A model generated the notes under the pieces. That model was not told the DNA's origin. It was given only the letters and a program-made list of their open reading frames with translations, and did not search any database. This document shows, piece after piece, positions 23,861 to 34,374 of a stretch of DNA of 64,000 bases. The position numbers were made by a program, and so were the translations under genes. This DNA is from Helianthus annuus (lineage: Eukaryota > Streptophyta > Magnoliopsida > Asterales > Asteraceae), in NCBI RefSeq assembly GCF_002127325.2, contig NC_035436.2, positions 22,582,383-22,646,382 of the forward strand. Direction: 5' to 3'. How positions within the stretch are numbered: the first letter of the stretch is position 1; every line of letters starts with the position of its first letter.

Positions 23861-24630
23861 GAAGAGAGAGAAAGAACCTGGAAGAAGATAATGGTGACTG
23901 CTTCTTTGTGTTTCGCAGGAGAGAGAAGTAAACCAAGACAGTGATATGTGTCGGCTGAATGTTGAAGCTAGGGATATTGACTTTTGAAGGTGCACGATGG
24001 GTTGTTTACTTGGGCTTATTTGGATTGTTGCTTGTTTTGTGTGGGCCTTATATTTCAAGCATAAGTCTTCGTGGGATATTACTAAAGCTTCATGAAAGTG
24101 TTAGTGGACATTTAATATTTGTGTCATTGTTACTACATTGATCCACCACAGTAGACATTGGTCCATTAATATTTTTCGTGGACATTATTTGGGTGGCCTG
24201 TGAGTGTATGATTCTTATTTGGGCTAGGATTCGATGGGGTGCAAAATTCTAAATTCAATGTTTTAATTTGAATCAAGTGGGCCCATGATGTTGTATGAAT
24301 TTTTTTGTGGGCCGCATTCAAGAACTTAGAATATTTCACTTTAGGACAAGGATTTCAAGTAATTTGCTAAGTGGAGCTGCATGTTCGCGAAGTTTATTTA
24401 TATCGGGCTTCAACGCCAAATTTGTATGGGTTCGGGATGATGCGGCATGATGAAAACAAGAGATGATGAAAACTTGATTTTTGAAAAATGTGGGGTAGTC
24501 ACGGTTACCGATGCAAATGGCAAAAATGGTGACGCGACTATTATGGGCCAAAAACAACACGGTATGTTCACTTCCGCACGTCAAAATTTATGATTGTTAC
24601 CGGTTATTCGGAAATGTTCGAAAGCATTTT

Positions 24631-24955
24631 GTTTATTGTCATATTCTCGCATTTGAAAACGAACGTATGAACCTGGAACGTCTATACCGGTCCTAACGAG
24701 TTCACAAAGTCTTTGGGGGGATACAAGTCGGATCCTACGGGGTACTAGGCGAAATTTCTTTATCAACTAGAATATGCAACGAAGAAATCTTTTTGTTTAT
24801 TGTCATATTCTCGCATTTGGTAACGAATGAATGAACCTAGAATGTCAATACCGGTCCTAACGAGTTCACAAATTCTTTGGGGGGATACAAGTCAGATCCT
24901 ACGGGGTACCAGGGGACGTTTTTATTCAACTAGAATATGCAAAGAAGAAAGTCGT
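24631..24955 (+). repeat. 164-bp tandem duplication inside the element
   Basis: GTTTATTGTCATATTCTCGC starts at 24631 and again at 24795. The two units share ACCGGTCCTAACGAGTTCAC and GGGGGGATACAAGTC with scattered differences. A second diverged tandem pair, period about 138 bp, lies at 25441-25720. Noncoding. Confidence 0.85.
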
Positions 24956-26003
24956 TTTCGTGATTTTTCGGAACCGAGAACATTCGATGAAGATTGACGA
25001 CAGTTCCGCTCAGTGGAGGGAATTGGTGAACATTTGACGACAGTTTTCTTTGAAGTGGAAAGAATCTGTTAAGGTTTAGAGATTTTACCAAAGAAATGGG
25101 GGGATAAAAATTTTCATATGTTGAATTTCTTCGGTAAATTTCTAAACGCAATCACAGGTGGTAGAGTTTGTGTTTTTCTGGTGATACAAACGGTTCGGAG
25201 TGGAATGTTTTGCACAGACACATATTTGAGGATTTTAATTAATTCTCCAGCCAGCGTGAAGAGTTTTGCACGGAAACATACAGGTATCTAAAGTCGACAG
25301 TAGTGTCAAAGCGCTGTTTACTGAAGACCTGGGGAATCTTTATGGAAGTTGATAGTTCAAGGCTGAAGACCTGCAGGATTCGGTTTTGGGTTTGATGTTT
25401 CTTTGGGATTTTACAGGGATCTGGGGGTAACTCAATTCGTTGAGTTTGCAAACGATGTACTTGGTCAAGCTGACTTCCTGAGTACTGATGCTGAAGATCC
25501 GTAGTGCATTACGTGGTCAACTTCACAAAGGCGAGACAATGAGATCTGGATGTAGTTCAACTAAGCGTGCCGTTTGGTTGAGCTTGCAAGGGATACACTT
25601 GGTCTAGCTGACTTTCTTGAGTGTTGATGCTGAAGATTAAAGTGCATTACTTGGTCGATTCCACAAAGACGGTTTACAGAAGACAGTTCACCAGAAATCT
25701 CTATCAATGTAGTATGCTTGAAGATCAAGACTTGATGCAGTTTTTCTAAAGAATGGAACCCTTATCAAATGCCGGTTGGAGTATTGGAAGATCAGCGGAA
25801 GATCGGTCAATTGAGCCTTTTGAGGAAATTGCACAACACCCAACACGGATACGCGTACTTTGAGGGGGAAATATTATACAAGGAGCATCAAGATACTACT
25901 TACCTAGATCATCGGTCAAGGGGGAATTTGCTAACACAGAGAAGATGAATACTTGACTGAAGATCGATTGCAGTTGCATGTTCAGCATTCGACAGCAACG
26001 GAC

Positions 26004-26014
26004 AAGGGGGAATT
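26004..26014 (+). promoter_or_regulatory. polypurine tract, non-autonomous element
   Basis: AAGGGGGAATT directly abuts the 3' LTR, differing by one base from the copia tract AAGGGGGAGTT. Confidence 0.85.
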
Positions 26015-26654
26015 TGTTGATGCAGATTTTGTGTCCGATGCTTGTCGAATAGATTAGTTATTATTTTACGCTGAATTTGTAATAGTTAGTGAAACGGTCT
26101 ATCGAACGTGTATAGACCCGCTCGTTTGAAGTGGTCAAACGAGAGGGTTATTCGTTTGACCGTGTGTGTTTGCTAGACAAATTATGGTTGCATAATGTTT
26201 GGTGTCGAAGGATAAGGCATCGAAGGATTGTGTATATCCTTCGATGAGCTCGAAAGATATCCATCGAAGGATGAAGATGGACCTCGAAGGATATGTCATC
26301 CTTCGAGGTATATGTGTATCTTTCGAAAGCTGAATGATCGACAGATGATCTATCGATCAATTAGTTTGATCCTTCGACCATACAACCTGTGTTGGGTATA
26401 AATACCAACACCTTGTCATTTGCAACACAAGAGAGTGAGAGGAGGTTTGAGACCTCACCGGGAGAAATCACCACTTGATTTCTCCCTGGATGTATACTTC
26501 TTTGGTATTAGTTCGGTTATCATGTAATCGGGCCGACTTTTAATGTTTTACTACCGGATTAATACAAAGTTTGTTTGTTTATCATCTCTTATCTCTTCCG
26601 TCTTTGAACATAATCATGAAAATCACAGAATCGATCCCGAAACACGGACCTACA
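26015..26654 (+). repeat. 3' LTR, non-autonomous element
   Basis: 640 bp, almost identical to 22573-23212. AGGAC follows directly. Confidence 0.93.
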
Positions 26655-26933
26655 AGGACATATAGCGAACAACAAAAATCTCAGGTATTCTTGCCGATTA
26701 CATTATTCCTATACGACTCATTATATAAGATAACATGCTCTGAAGGAAATCAGCTTAAGATGGAATGCAGCTGCAAAGGTGCACTTAGGCTTGTGCATGA
26801 AGAATGTGTAGTTAAATGGTTTAATCTCAGAGGGGAAAAAACCTGTGAAGTTTGTCGTAGAGAAGTCTCAAACTTACCTGTAACTTTGTTTCGTATGTGT
26901 AGTTATGCTCAAAGGAAAAACATAAACACATGA
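26655..26933 (+). pseudogene. RINGv (RING-CH) domain gene fragment, part 2
   Basis: Continues the split fragment. YSEQQKSQ ends in CAG followed by GTATTC, a plausible splice donor. From 26735 the frame reads [19 protein letters not shown], then [20 protein letters not shown] and NLPVTLFRM. These are the second half of a RING-CH zinc finger (C-x-C, H-x2-C, C-x2-C) of the membrane-associated E3 ligase type. The first Cys pair of the domain is missing, so an exon has been lost. Likely a captured gene fragment, not a working ligase. Confidence 0.72.
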
Positions 26934-27471
26934 TATCAACAAGGTTTGAATCCATAGTCGTGAGGCGGCGAGAGGCCGAGTACGCGAGATTGAGAGTAGA
27001 GAGGGAAGAACGACTTAGCCAAGTCTTAAGGCACGGAAAGAAGAGAGAGACATGAAAAGGAAAATGTTATACTATCTCAGGACTGAGGAGGAAAGGGTCA
27101 CGAGGTTGCATGACGAAGAAGCTCAAAAACGTCTAGATAAAGCAGTTTTTCGTTTTATTGTTATATTTAGTAGCGCTTTAATACCATAAAAACCAGCATA
27201 CTTTCTTATTATGACATGGATGATTTTTATTTTAGAGAAAATCCCAATTTTCATCCTTGAAGTTTGGCCACTTTTGTGACTTTCATCCAAATCGCGTCTG
27301 GGTCCTTATCATTTCAAAATCTTGCGGTTTTCATCCTTATTGTTTGGAATATATTTCAACTTTCATCCCTCGAAATTTGGCTCTCAGTGATGAAAATGGC
27401 AAGATTTCAAACTTTTTGGATGAAAAACAAACCATTGGAAGAAAGTTGCAAAAGTGGCCAAACATCAGGGA
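26934..27471. other. flank left of the CACTA element
   Basis: 26940-27130 reads as arginine- and glutamate-rich in several frames (for example RRREAEYARLRVEREERL) but is broken and unrecognised. 27241-27470 is a repeat-like stretch of alternating TTTCATCC words ending AAACATCAGGGA. Joined to the right flank after 46338 it reads CAGGGACGAAAACGACAC, which is the plausible pre-insertion site of the CACTA element. Confidence 0.55.
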
Positions 27472-27775
27472 AACTACAAGAATTATACACCATTAGCGAC
27501 GACATCATTAGCGGCGACGGGCCAAGTGTCACCGCTATTGGTCGATCCGTGTCACGTGGCCTGAGACCAAACCCCAGCCGTTGATCAAAATCCTGATCTA
27601 ACGGTTGGGGATTTAAAAAGTATTAGCGGCGACAGAGCTAGGGTCAATACCGGCGACGAGTGTCTCCGCTAAAAGTAGGCGTCAGAACTTTAAACCCTAG
27701 CCACACAAACCTTATCTGTTGTCAGAGCTTTACCGGCGACAAGAGTCAGTACCGGCGACGGACCGTCGCCGCTAA
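27472..27775 (+). repeat. CACTA left terminus and subterminal repeats
   Basis: Terminal AACTACAAGAA, then about ten TAGCGGCGAC/TACCGGCGAC-type motifs in both orientations up to GACCGTCGCCGCTAAAGG at 27760-27777. Such motifs are binding sites for the element's own protein in En/Spm-type elements. Confidence 0.82.
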
Positions 27776-29067
27776 AGGTTTTACATTATCAGACCCATAT
27801 CAGCTTTTTTTTTTCCCTCTTTCTTCACTTTTTCCCCCAAAACCTTCCCTCTACCGCCGGAAAAAACACGATTTTCACCCAAATCAGTAAGTGAACCTTT
27901 GTTTTTGTTACATTTCTTCTTTATTTTTGTTATATACATGTTATAGCATTTAATTTTTGTATATTTTTGTGTGTTCGGGTGTATGCTAGAGAATTTCTCC
28001 ACCGGCACCACCTCGTCTCCACGGCCGCCACCTCATCTCCACCGGCACCACCTCTTCTCCTCCTTCAAAACAGGTTAGTGTATGTTTATTTTTGTTCCAA
28101 GATGTAAATGTGATGTGAATTGTACTTGGTTGTTAAGAATGAACTGTAGTTTGAAAGTCTCATGATGTTGACTCCCTCATTTGCCATTTAATTTAATCTT
28201 GGTAAATGCAGATGCAAGCTATATATTTTGGTTTTGTAGAAATTTGCAGATGTTGACTCCCTCAATGAACTGTAGTTTTTTGAATTAACTTAGTTGTGTA
28301 GTCACAAAACTGTTGTATCAATTGGTTGATTTGATCTAGTAGGTTTGGTTTTGTAGAAATTTGCAGAGCAAGCTATATATTTTGAGTTAGGCAGTGTTAT
28401 TTGGATCAGAGGCACATTAAGCACATTAAGCGTGTGGTTATGTTTGTTTGTGATATATTATTTAACAAAGTTTAGGCAGTAGATATTGATCTTTACATAA
28501 CAGCTATGCTTACTTTCTACACTTAGATGAATGATGATTATAGTGTTCCATAGACTTATAAATGATAATATGGACATGAAATATAAAATCAATACATTTT
28601 TCCACTTGGAACTTCATCTAAGTAGCGCCACCAGAAGTATTAATTTATGTATTATTTGTTTTCATGTGACCGCTACATCAAGACATTGTACTATGTGCAT
28701 TGATTTTTGTAACCTATAATGCATTATAAATCCATTCATTGCATCATATGTGGGTCAACTGTATAATTAGCGAGTAGGGGAAACGAGAAACCATTCATTT
28801 AACATGCTAAATATATTATAGAAAATTTAATTTAACATGTTAAATTGTTTTTTTTTTAATTTTCAGATCTTTTGCATATAAAAACATGTGTGCAGGTCTT
28901 TTTAATAAAAAAAATCAGAAAACTAAAAATTAAAAACATACTTAAAAACACTTTAAAAAGGTAACAACTCTTTTTTACATATTTATTTTAGTTCTCAATG
29001 AGATATATCTAGAGTACCATTTGTCGCCGGTATTGACTTTTAGCGATGACGTACCCGTGTTTGAATT
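27776..29067 (+). other. CACTA 5' leader and intron (transposase promoter region)
   Basis: A CT-rich stretch (27805-27890) is followed by a block of CCACCTC(G/A)TCTCCAC repeats (27995-28070) ending AAAACAG next to GTTAGTG, a splice-donor-like junction. From there to the acceptor TTCTTTCAG at 40631-40639 the DNA is intron-like and AT-rich. Copia copy 2 sits inside this intron. No coding frame is supported. Confidence 0.5.
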
Positions 29068-29072
29068 AATCA

Positions 29073-29729
29073 TGTTGGTGCACTTGTGTCTGTACTTTGT
29101 CTGTATTTCGTCACGATATAACGATGTCCTTTGTTAGTCCTGTAAGTTTGACCAAGTCAACCATCCTCCTGGTTTGACTTGGCCAAACAGTTAGACAATG
29201 GTTGTAAATGAGTTGTCAAAGGATGTCTCATCGAAGGATGGGTCATCGAAGGATTGTTTAGATCCTTCGATGAGCTCGAAGGATAAGCCTTCGATGGATG
29301 GACCTCGAAGGATATCATCATTCGAGGTATATGTGGATCCTTCGATAGGTTTCAGATCGATAGATGATCTTTCGATCATCTATCTATCAGATCCTTCGAT
29401 CAGCATATCTGATCCTTCGACCAAACGACCTGTGTTGGGTACATATACCCATGTAATGTGTTCACTTCATTTGGAGACGAGAGACAAGATAGACAGAGAA
29501 CACAGAACACACACACACTGTTTTAGAGGGTTTGCAAAACACATTTGTAAACATAGCTTTGTAACTGAACCTTTCATTCGTATTAATACAAGTGGTGTTA
29601 ATCGGTGAATATTGTGTGTCTTGTTTGTGCTTGTTTCATCTCGGTTTGCACTCTAGCTTGGATTCCGCACTTGCTAGTGTGTTAACATAACAAGGTTAAG
29701 GTTTGACCTCATCCTCCGAGGGACCTACA
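29073..29729 (+). repeat. 5' LTR, copia copy 2
   Basis: 657 bp, TGTTGGTGCACTTG...GGACCTACA. U3 (29215-29430) holds the TCGAAGGAT palindromic clusters. The TATA position reads GGGTACATATACCC, whereas the 3' LTR and copy 1 have GGGTATATATACCC, so the promoter of this copy carries a T-to-C change in its TATA box. Confidence 0.95.
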
Positions 29730-29731
29730 AG

Positions 29732-29743
29732 TGGTATCAGAGC
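29732..29743 (+). promoter_or_regulatory. primer binding site, copia copy 2
   Basis: TGGTATCAGAGC, complementary to the 3' end of initiator methionine tRNA, two bases after the LTR. Confidence 0.95.
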
Positions 29744-30121
29744 CGTGGCTCTTTTCCTTGTTAAAAACCGAGTTTATACAAGACTTTGGTGTGTTTGGAC
29801 AAAACTCACATGGTTTAGCACCCGTTTTTAGTGTTTTTCTGGCTTTTCTTGACGTAAAAACGTGTTCTAAACTAACCGGGTATGTTAAAGGACGGGTTAG
29901 GTAACTTAAAAACTTGTTTTTAAGAAACTTGGTGATTTCCGGCCAAATTCCGGCTTACTCCGGTGACCGGTTTCTGGATAAGGATCTTCCATTTTTGGTA
30001 ATATCTTATTTGTCAAATCTGATTTGGTAGAAAGTATGGTCTAAACATACTTTCTGCCGAAAGTTTCTACCAACCAATCACCTTTTCACCAACCTGTCAC
30101 CTTTTGTCTGCTGTGTTCGTA

Positions 30122-30440
30122 CAGGTCGAAGGATATCCTTCGAAGTCGAAAGATTATCTTTCGATCAAAGGAGGTTCGACAGATAATCATCCTTCGAAGT
30201 CTGTGACTTATCTTTCGATCCAAGGAATCTTTTCGAAAGATATATTGTTCGATCTACAGTTATTATTCGAAAGATAAGGATCCTTCGTTTTGGAGAATCT
30301 TTCGAAATTATTGTTCGAAATTCAACAGTGATCTTTCGAACACTGTTGATCCTTCGAACAAGTCTTGATCCTTCGATCTTAATCTGTTTAGGTTTAACAA
30401 GTTTGTGTTTTTCAGATCTTTCGATCAGGGATCCTTCGGC
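30122..30440 (+). repeat. TCGAAGGAT/TCGAAAGAT cluster in the leader
   Basis: About fifteen occurrences of (A/T)TCGAA(G/A)GAT or complement in 320 bp, many paired as short inverted repeats such as GAAGGATATCCTTC at 30124-30137. The same words fill the U3 of the LTRs. Confidence 0.75.
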
Positions 30441-30491
30441 TGGCTGCTATCATTCGAGATATTAACATAGAATTCACTTTTCTTGTCAAAC

Positions 30492-33400
30492 ATGAACCCA
30501 AGTTGGTGGGGAACTCCGGCTCCAGATAGTGGAAAATACACAAATACAAGTTCATCTCCCTCATGGTGGGGTACACCGGCTCCAGATAGTGGAAAGTACA
30601 CAAATACAAGTCTATCTCCCTCATGGGCCGAATCTCCGGTGTCGACATCTTCGCAAGCAAATGCCATATCGACAGGTCAATGGGCATTAGTATCAAATCA
30701 AACTCCGAGCATTCAAAGTATCTTATTGAGCGAAAGCGAAACCGGAAGTTTGAATCGACCTCCAAAGTTGATGCACTTAAACGAGTATCCGGGTTGGGTT
30801 GATAGGTTCTACACTTACGTGCTAGGGCAAAATACTGAATTGTGGTTACGTTTCACCACAGATTTCGATCAAACAATAGAGGTTGCCGCTTCATCTGCCG
30901 GCACGTTTGCCGATCTTCCTGAAGATCAAAAGAAGACGTATGACCTGGAAAAGAAAGCATACGCCATTCTCACTCAGGCGTTAAGCAAAGATATCTACCA
31001 CCAGTTTGTCAGTTTCAAGACAACGAAGAAGTTGTGGGACGCGTTGAAGACCAGAGGGGTAGGGAATGAAGCAATACGTCAATTGCGTCATGATCTTCTC
31101 AAGAAAGAATTTGACGGTTTCACGTGTATGGATAAGGAGTCCTTGGGAGATATGACAAGCCGGTTTTATCACTTGCTTACAGAGTTGAACAATTATGGAG
31201 TAATGACAACTACCGCAGAGGTGGTGAAGAAGTTTGCTCATGCATTGCCTCCCCAATGGAATAGTTTCTTGGAAATCTTGAAGTATAACGGAGTCTTGAG
31301 GACTACAAACATCAACGACTTCGTGCAGCTTTTAGAAAACAAGGATCAGGAGGAAACCTTAAAGGCAAAAAGAGTTCCAGTGCCACAAAATCCAGAGATG
31401 TATTATGGAGCTTCCAGTTCTTCGTCTACAAGAACCGGTCCACATGCTCCACTTCAAACGACGTTTTTCACAAGCACGGATATGTATGGCAACCCAGTAC
31501 AAGTTCCTGTTAAGCCGGCTCCAACCACAGACATGTATGGAAATACACTACAACCACCTCTTCCTGCTCAACAACAAGCATGTTATGGAGGGACATCATC
31601 TGCTGGTCAGCAATCAAAACCAAATACAGTACAGCTCGACACTTCAAGCTTCTCTAAGGTCAGTGTAGAAGTAGCAAGGGAACACATGGAGCTGCTTAAC
31701 ACTATAGTGAGCGCGTACTGTGGGTTAGTGGAAGGTCAGATTGGCAACATTAATCTGACACAAGAAGACTATCGGCAGATTGACAAGGAAGAGATGGAAT
31801 TGATGGATATCAAGTGGGCCTTTGCTAGTGCTGTAAGAAGGGCAAAGGATTTCATGGAAAGTACTGGCAGAACCAGCTTGGAGAGTAAGAAAGACACCAA
31901 GTATGGGTTCGATAAACAGGCAGTAAAGTAAAGTGCTTCAATTGTGGTTAACGGGGTCACTTTAAAAGGGAATGTACAAAGCCAGCACAGCATGGGAACC
32001 AGAATCCCTTCAGAAACCAGGGCAACCAGCAGAACCAGAACAGGAACAATGAGCGTACATTAATACCTGTCAACAACCAGAGCCAAGCTGGAACATCAAA
32101 TGCCAACAGGGCACTTGTGGTTCAAGTGGATGAAGGTTGTGACTGGTCAATCCAGTTGAGTGGTGATGCTCCAGATGGAACAGCATGTTTTGCTGAAGTG
32201 GTTAAGGATTTAGTTCACACCAGTGGTGGAGAATCTTCCGCCAATGGTGGTGAATCTTCTGAGGATGAAGACTCTTCGGGATATAGCAGGAGTTCAGATG
32301 AAGAATCCTCAAGTTCAGGCGATGATCATGTGGGTGAGACATCAAATGCGTTAGTCGATACAGATATTGATGAGCTTTTGGAGGAAGCTGCAGCAGGAAC
32401 TCAAAGAAGATCTATCTTGGTGGATCAAGCTGCTTATTCTTCGTCTTCTCTCCATTCAGCCTTTATGGCTAATGTCGACAGTTCATCAAGTCAGGTATGT
32501 GTCGATGAACCCACTACTATTAATTGTGAAAATTGTGATAGTTTGCATGTTAAATGTGCTGATTTAGAGGCAAACATGTCTGAGTTGCAAGGCAAACATG
32601 ATGCTTTACAAGCTAGTTTGTTTGACTTGCAAGACAAACATGTTTCTTTGAATGCCAAGTGGTGTGAATTACAAAGCAAACACGAGGCTTTGCAAGAGAA
32701 GTATGATGTGACATTCATCCACAATCAAAAGTTGACCGTGGATCTTTCAAAATGCACTGAAGCCAATATGTTCTATGAAAACCATGAAAAGGAGTTTAAA
32801 TCAGTAATTGAAAAGTTAAAGAAAGATAAAACCAAACTAACTAAAATGGTTTCCAGAAAACAAACTGATATTAATTTGTATATATCTCGCCTTGAGATTA
32901 TGCAAAAAGAGATGGCTTGTGTAAAAACCGAAAGTGAGGCGATCCAACTTAAGCTAGACAGTTATTTGAGCTCTAGCTATGTGTTGGATCACATCATTGA
33001 CGTTCAGAAAGAGAAACGGGATGTCACATGTATAGGCTACAAGAAATGTCCACCACCAGTGAGACACAATTATGATGCCATGCCTGACGAGGAGGATAGA
33101 GTGTTCTTTGAACCATCTGTTCCTCTAGATGTAAAGGAGTTTGCTACAGGACTTGGATACAAGAAAGAAGTATCATCAGATTCAGACGTGTCAGCAGATA
33201 CATGTGTGTCTTCTGCTGAACTGAATCAGGACCCTCCAGTTATTATTGAGGATGCTGATTCTTCTGATGATGAATCCGATGATACTGTACCAGCAAAGTC
33301 TGATGCGGAAATCAAAGAAGAGGACATACCTCTTGAGAATCATATTCTATGTGATCCTCCTGCAAAACCCGCTAAGACTGTTGAAATCAAGTCCTCATTT

Positions 33401-34360
33401 GCAGAAGAGTCGGAGAGTGTGAATTTGCTGTACACTCTTGTTGGTGATGATAAAATCTATTCAGACAAAGATTTTCCTATTAAGAATGTTAATCAATCTT
33501 TAATAAGTAAAGTCTTTGAAAATTCGACAAGTAAGTTTTTGGGAAAGACAGGATCTCGTGTTACAGTAACACAATGTCCTCCTATTCCAAAGGCCGAAAT
33601 TCGAAAACAATATGGCAATAAGAAACTACCAACAGTGCAAAAACAGCAAAATCACACCAAGCCAAAAGGAAAATCACCGGCTCAAGCACAAAAGAAGCCG
33701 AATCAAAAGAAGAACAAAAATGTAAACTTTGTGAAATCGACGGGAACGGACAAAATCGAAACGTTTGAAAACAAATCTAACTTAGATTTTGTTAAGAAAG
33801 CAACTGTACAGAAAAGAAATGAACCAAGTAGTTCAAAACCTAGTACCTCGGGATCACAAAGTTCATCATCATCGGCAAGACGATCACATGATACTTCGGG
33901 GTTTGTTGAACGAAGATCATGTTTTGAGTGTGGAACAATTGGACATATAATTCGAAATTGTCCATATCTTCATAAACAAAAAGGAAAAGTTGATGTTCCC
34001 CGTGAGCAAACTGACCGCAGGCAAACTCTTTCGGTAAAACAAGATCCCCGCCTTGTAAAAGAAAGGGAAATGAAACAGAGACGCCAACAGGTCAAGAAAA
34101 TTGAAAAGGCAATTAAAGCCAATGTGGTTAACAAAACATCTGTTTCTGTCAAACCAGACAATTCAAAAACTTCAGACAACCATGAAGTTAAAATTTTAGA
34201 GAATAACACTGCTAAAACAAAACAGACCTGGAAACCAAAAACGGTTACTGAATCAGGGGGATCATCACATTTTACCAATCATCAAAGACAAGAAGTTATT
34301 GTTATTGATGAAAATGGAAGACCCAAGACCACAATGGCTTGGGTCCCCATCTCCAACTAA
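30492..34360 (+). pseudogene. copia gag, copy 2 (large, two zinc knuckles, broken once)
   Basis: Capsid/nucleocapsid gene starting at ATG 30492 (MNPSWWGTPAPDSG). A 60-bp tandem repeat gives two copies of a 20-residue unit at residues 5-44. The capsid-like gag domain follows at residues 80-290. At 31926-31940 a TAAAG duplication shifts the frame, and the first knuckle right after it also has TAA inside it (CFNCG-stop-RGHFKREC). The frame resumes at 32117 with an acidic serine-rich part and then a coiled-coil-like region with repeated SKHEAL/KHDALQ units (32570-32960). The second knuckle CFECGTIGHIIRNC is at 33920-33961. It ends at TAA 34358-34360 after WVPISN. A gag of about 1290 codons is unusually long; coiled coils are known in SIRE gags. 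Confidence 0.88.
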
Positions 34361-34374
34361 TCAATTAAGTTCAT

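Larger units (their letters stand above)
22573..26654 (+). mobile_element. non-autonomous LTR retrotransposon, TSD AGGAC
   Basis: 4082 bp bounded by two 640-bp LTRs (22573-23212 and 26015-26654) and the direct repeat AGGAC (22568-22572, 26655-26659). A primer site TGGTATCAGAGCCA and polypurine tract AAGGGGGAATT are in place. The 2.8-kb interior encodes nothing recognisable. The LTR edges TGTTG...GGACCTACA, the TCGAAGGAT clusters and the extra PPT-like AGGGGGAA motifs at 25863 and 25918 match the SIRE-like copies in this window. It looks like a deletion derivative or parasite of that lineage. The LTRs differ at only about two positions by eye, so insertion was recent. Confidence 0.92.

Noticed and set aside
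23101..23931. 276-codon plus-strand frame, a possible gene
   Set aside because: It starts inside the 5' LTR, crosses the primer site and runs through the TCGAAGGAT repeats; composition is repeat-driven.
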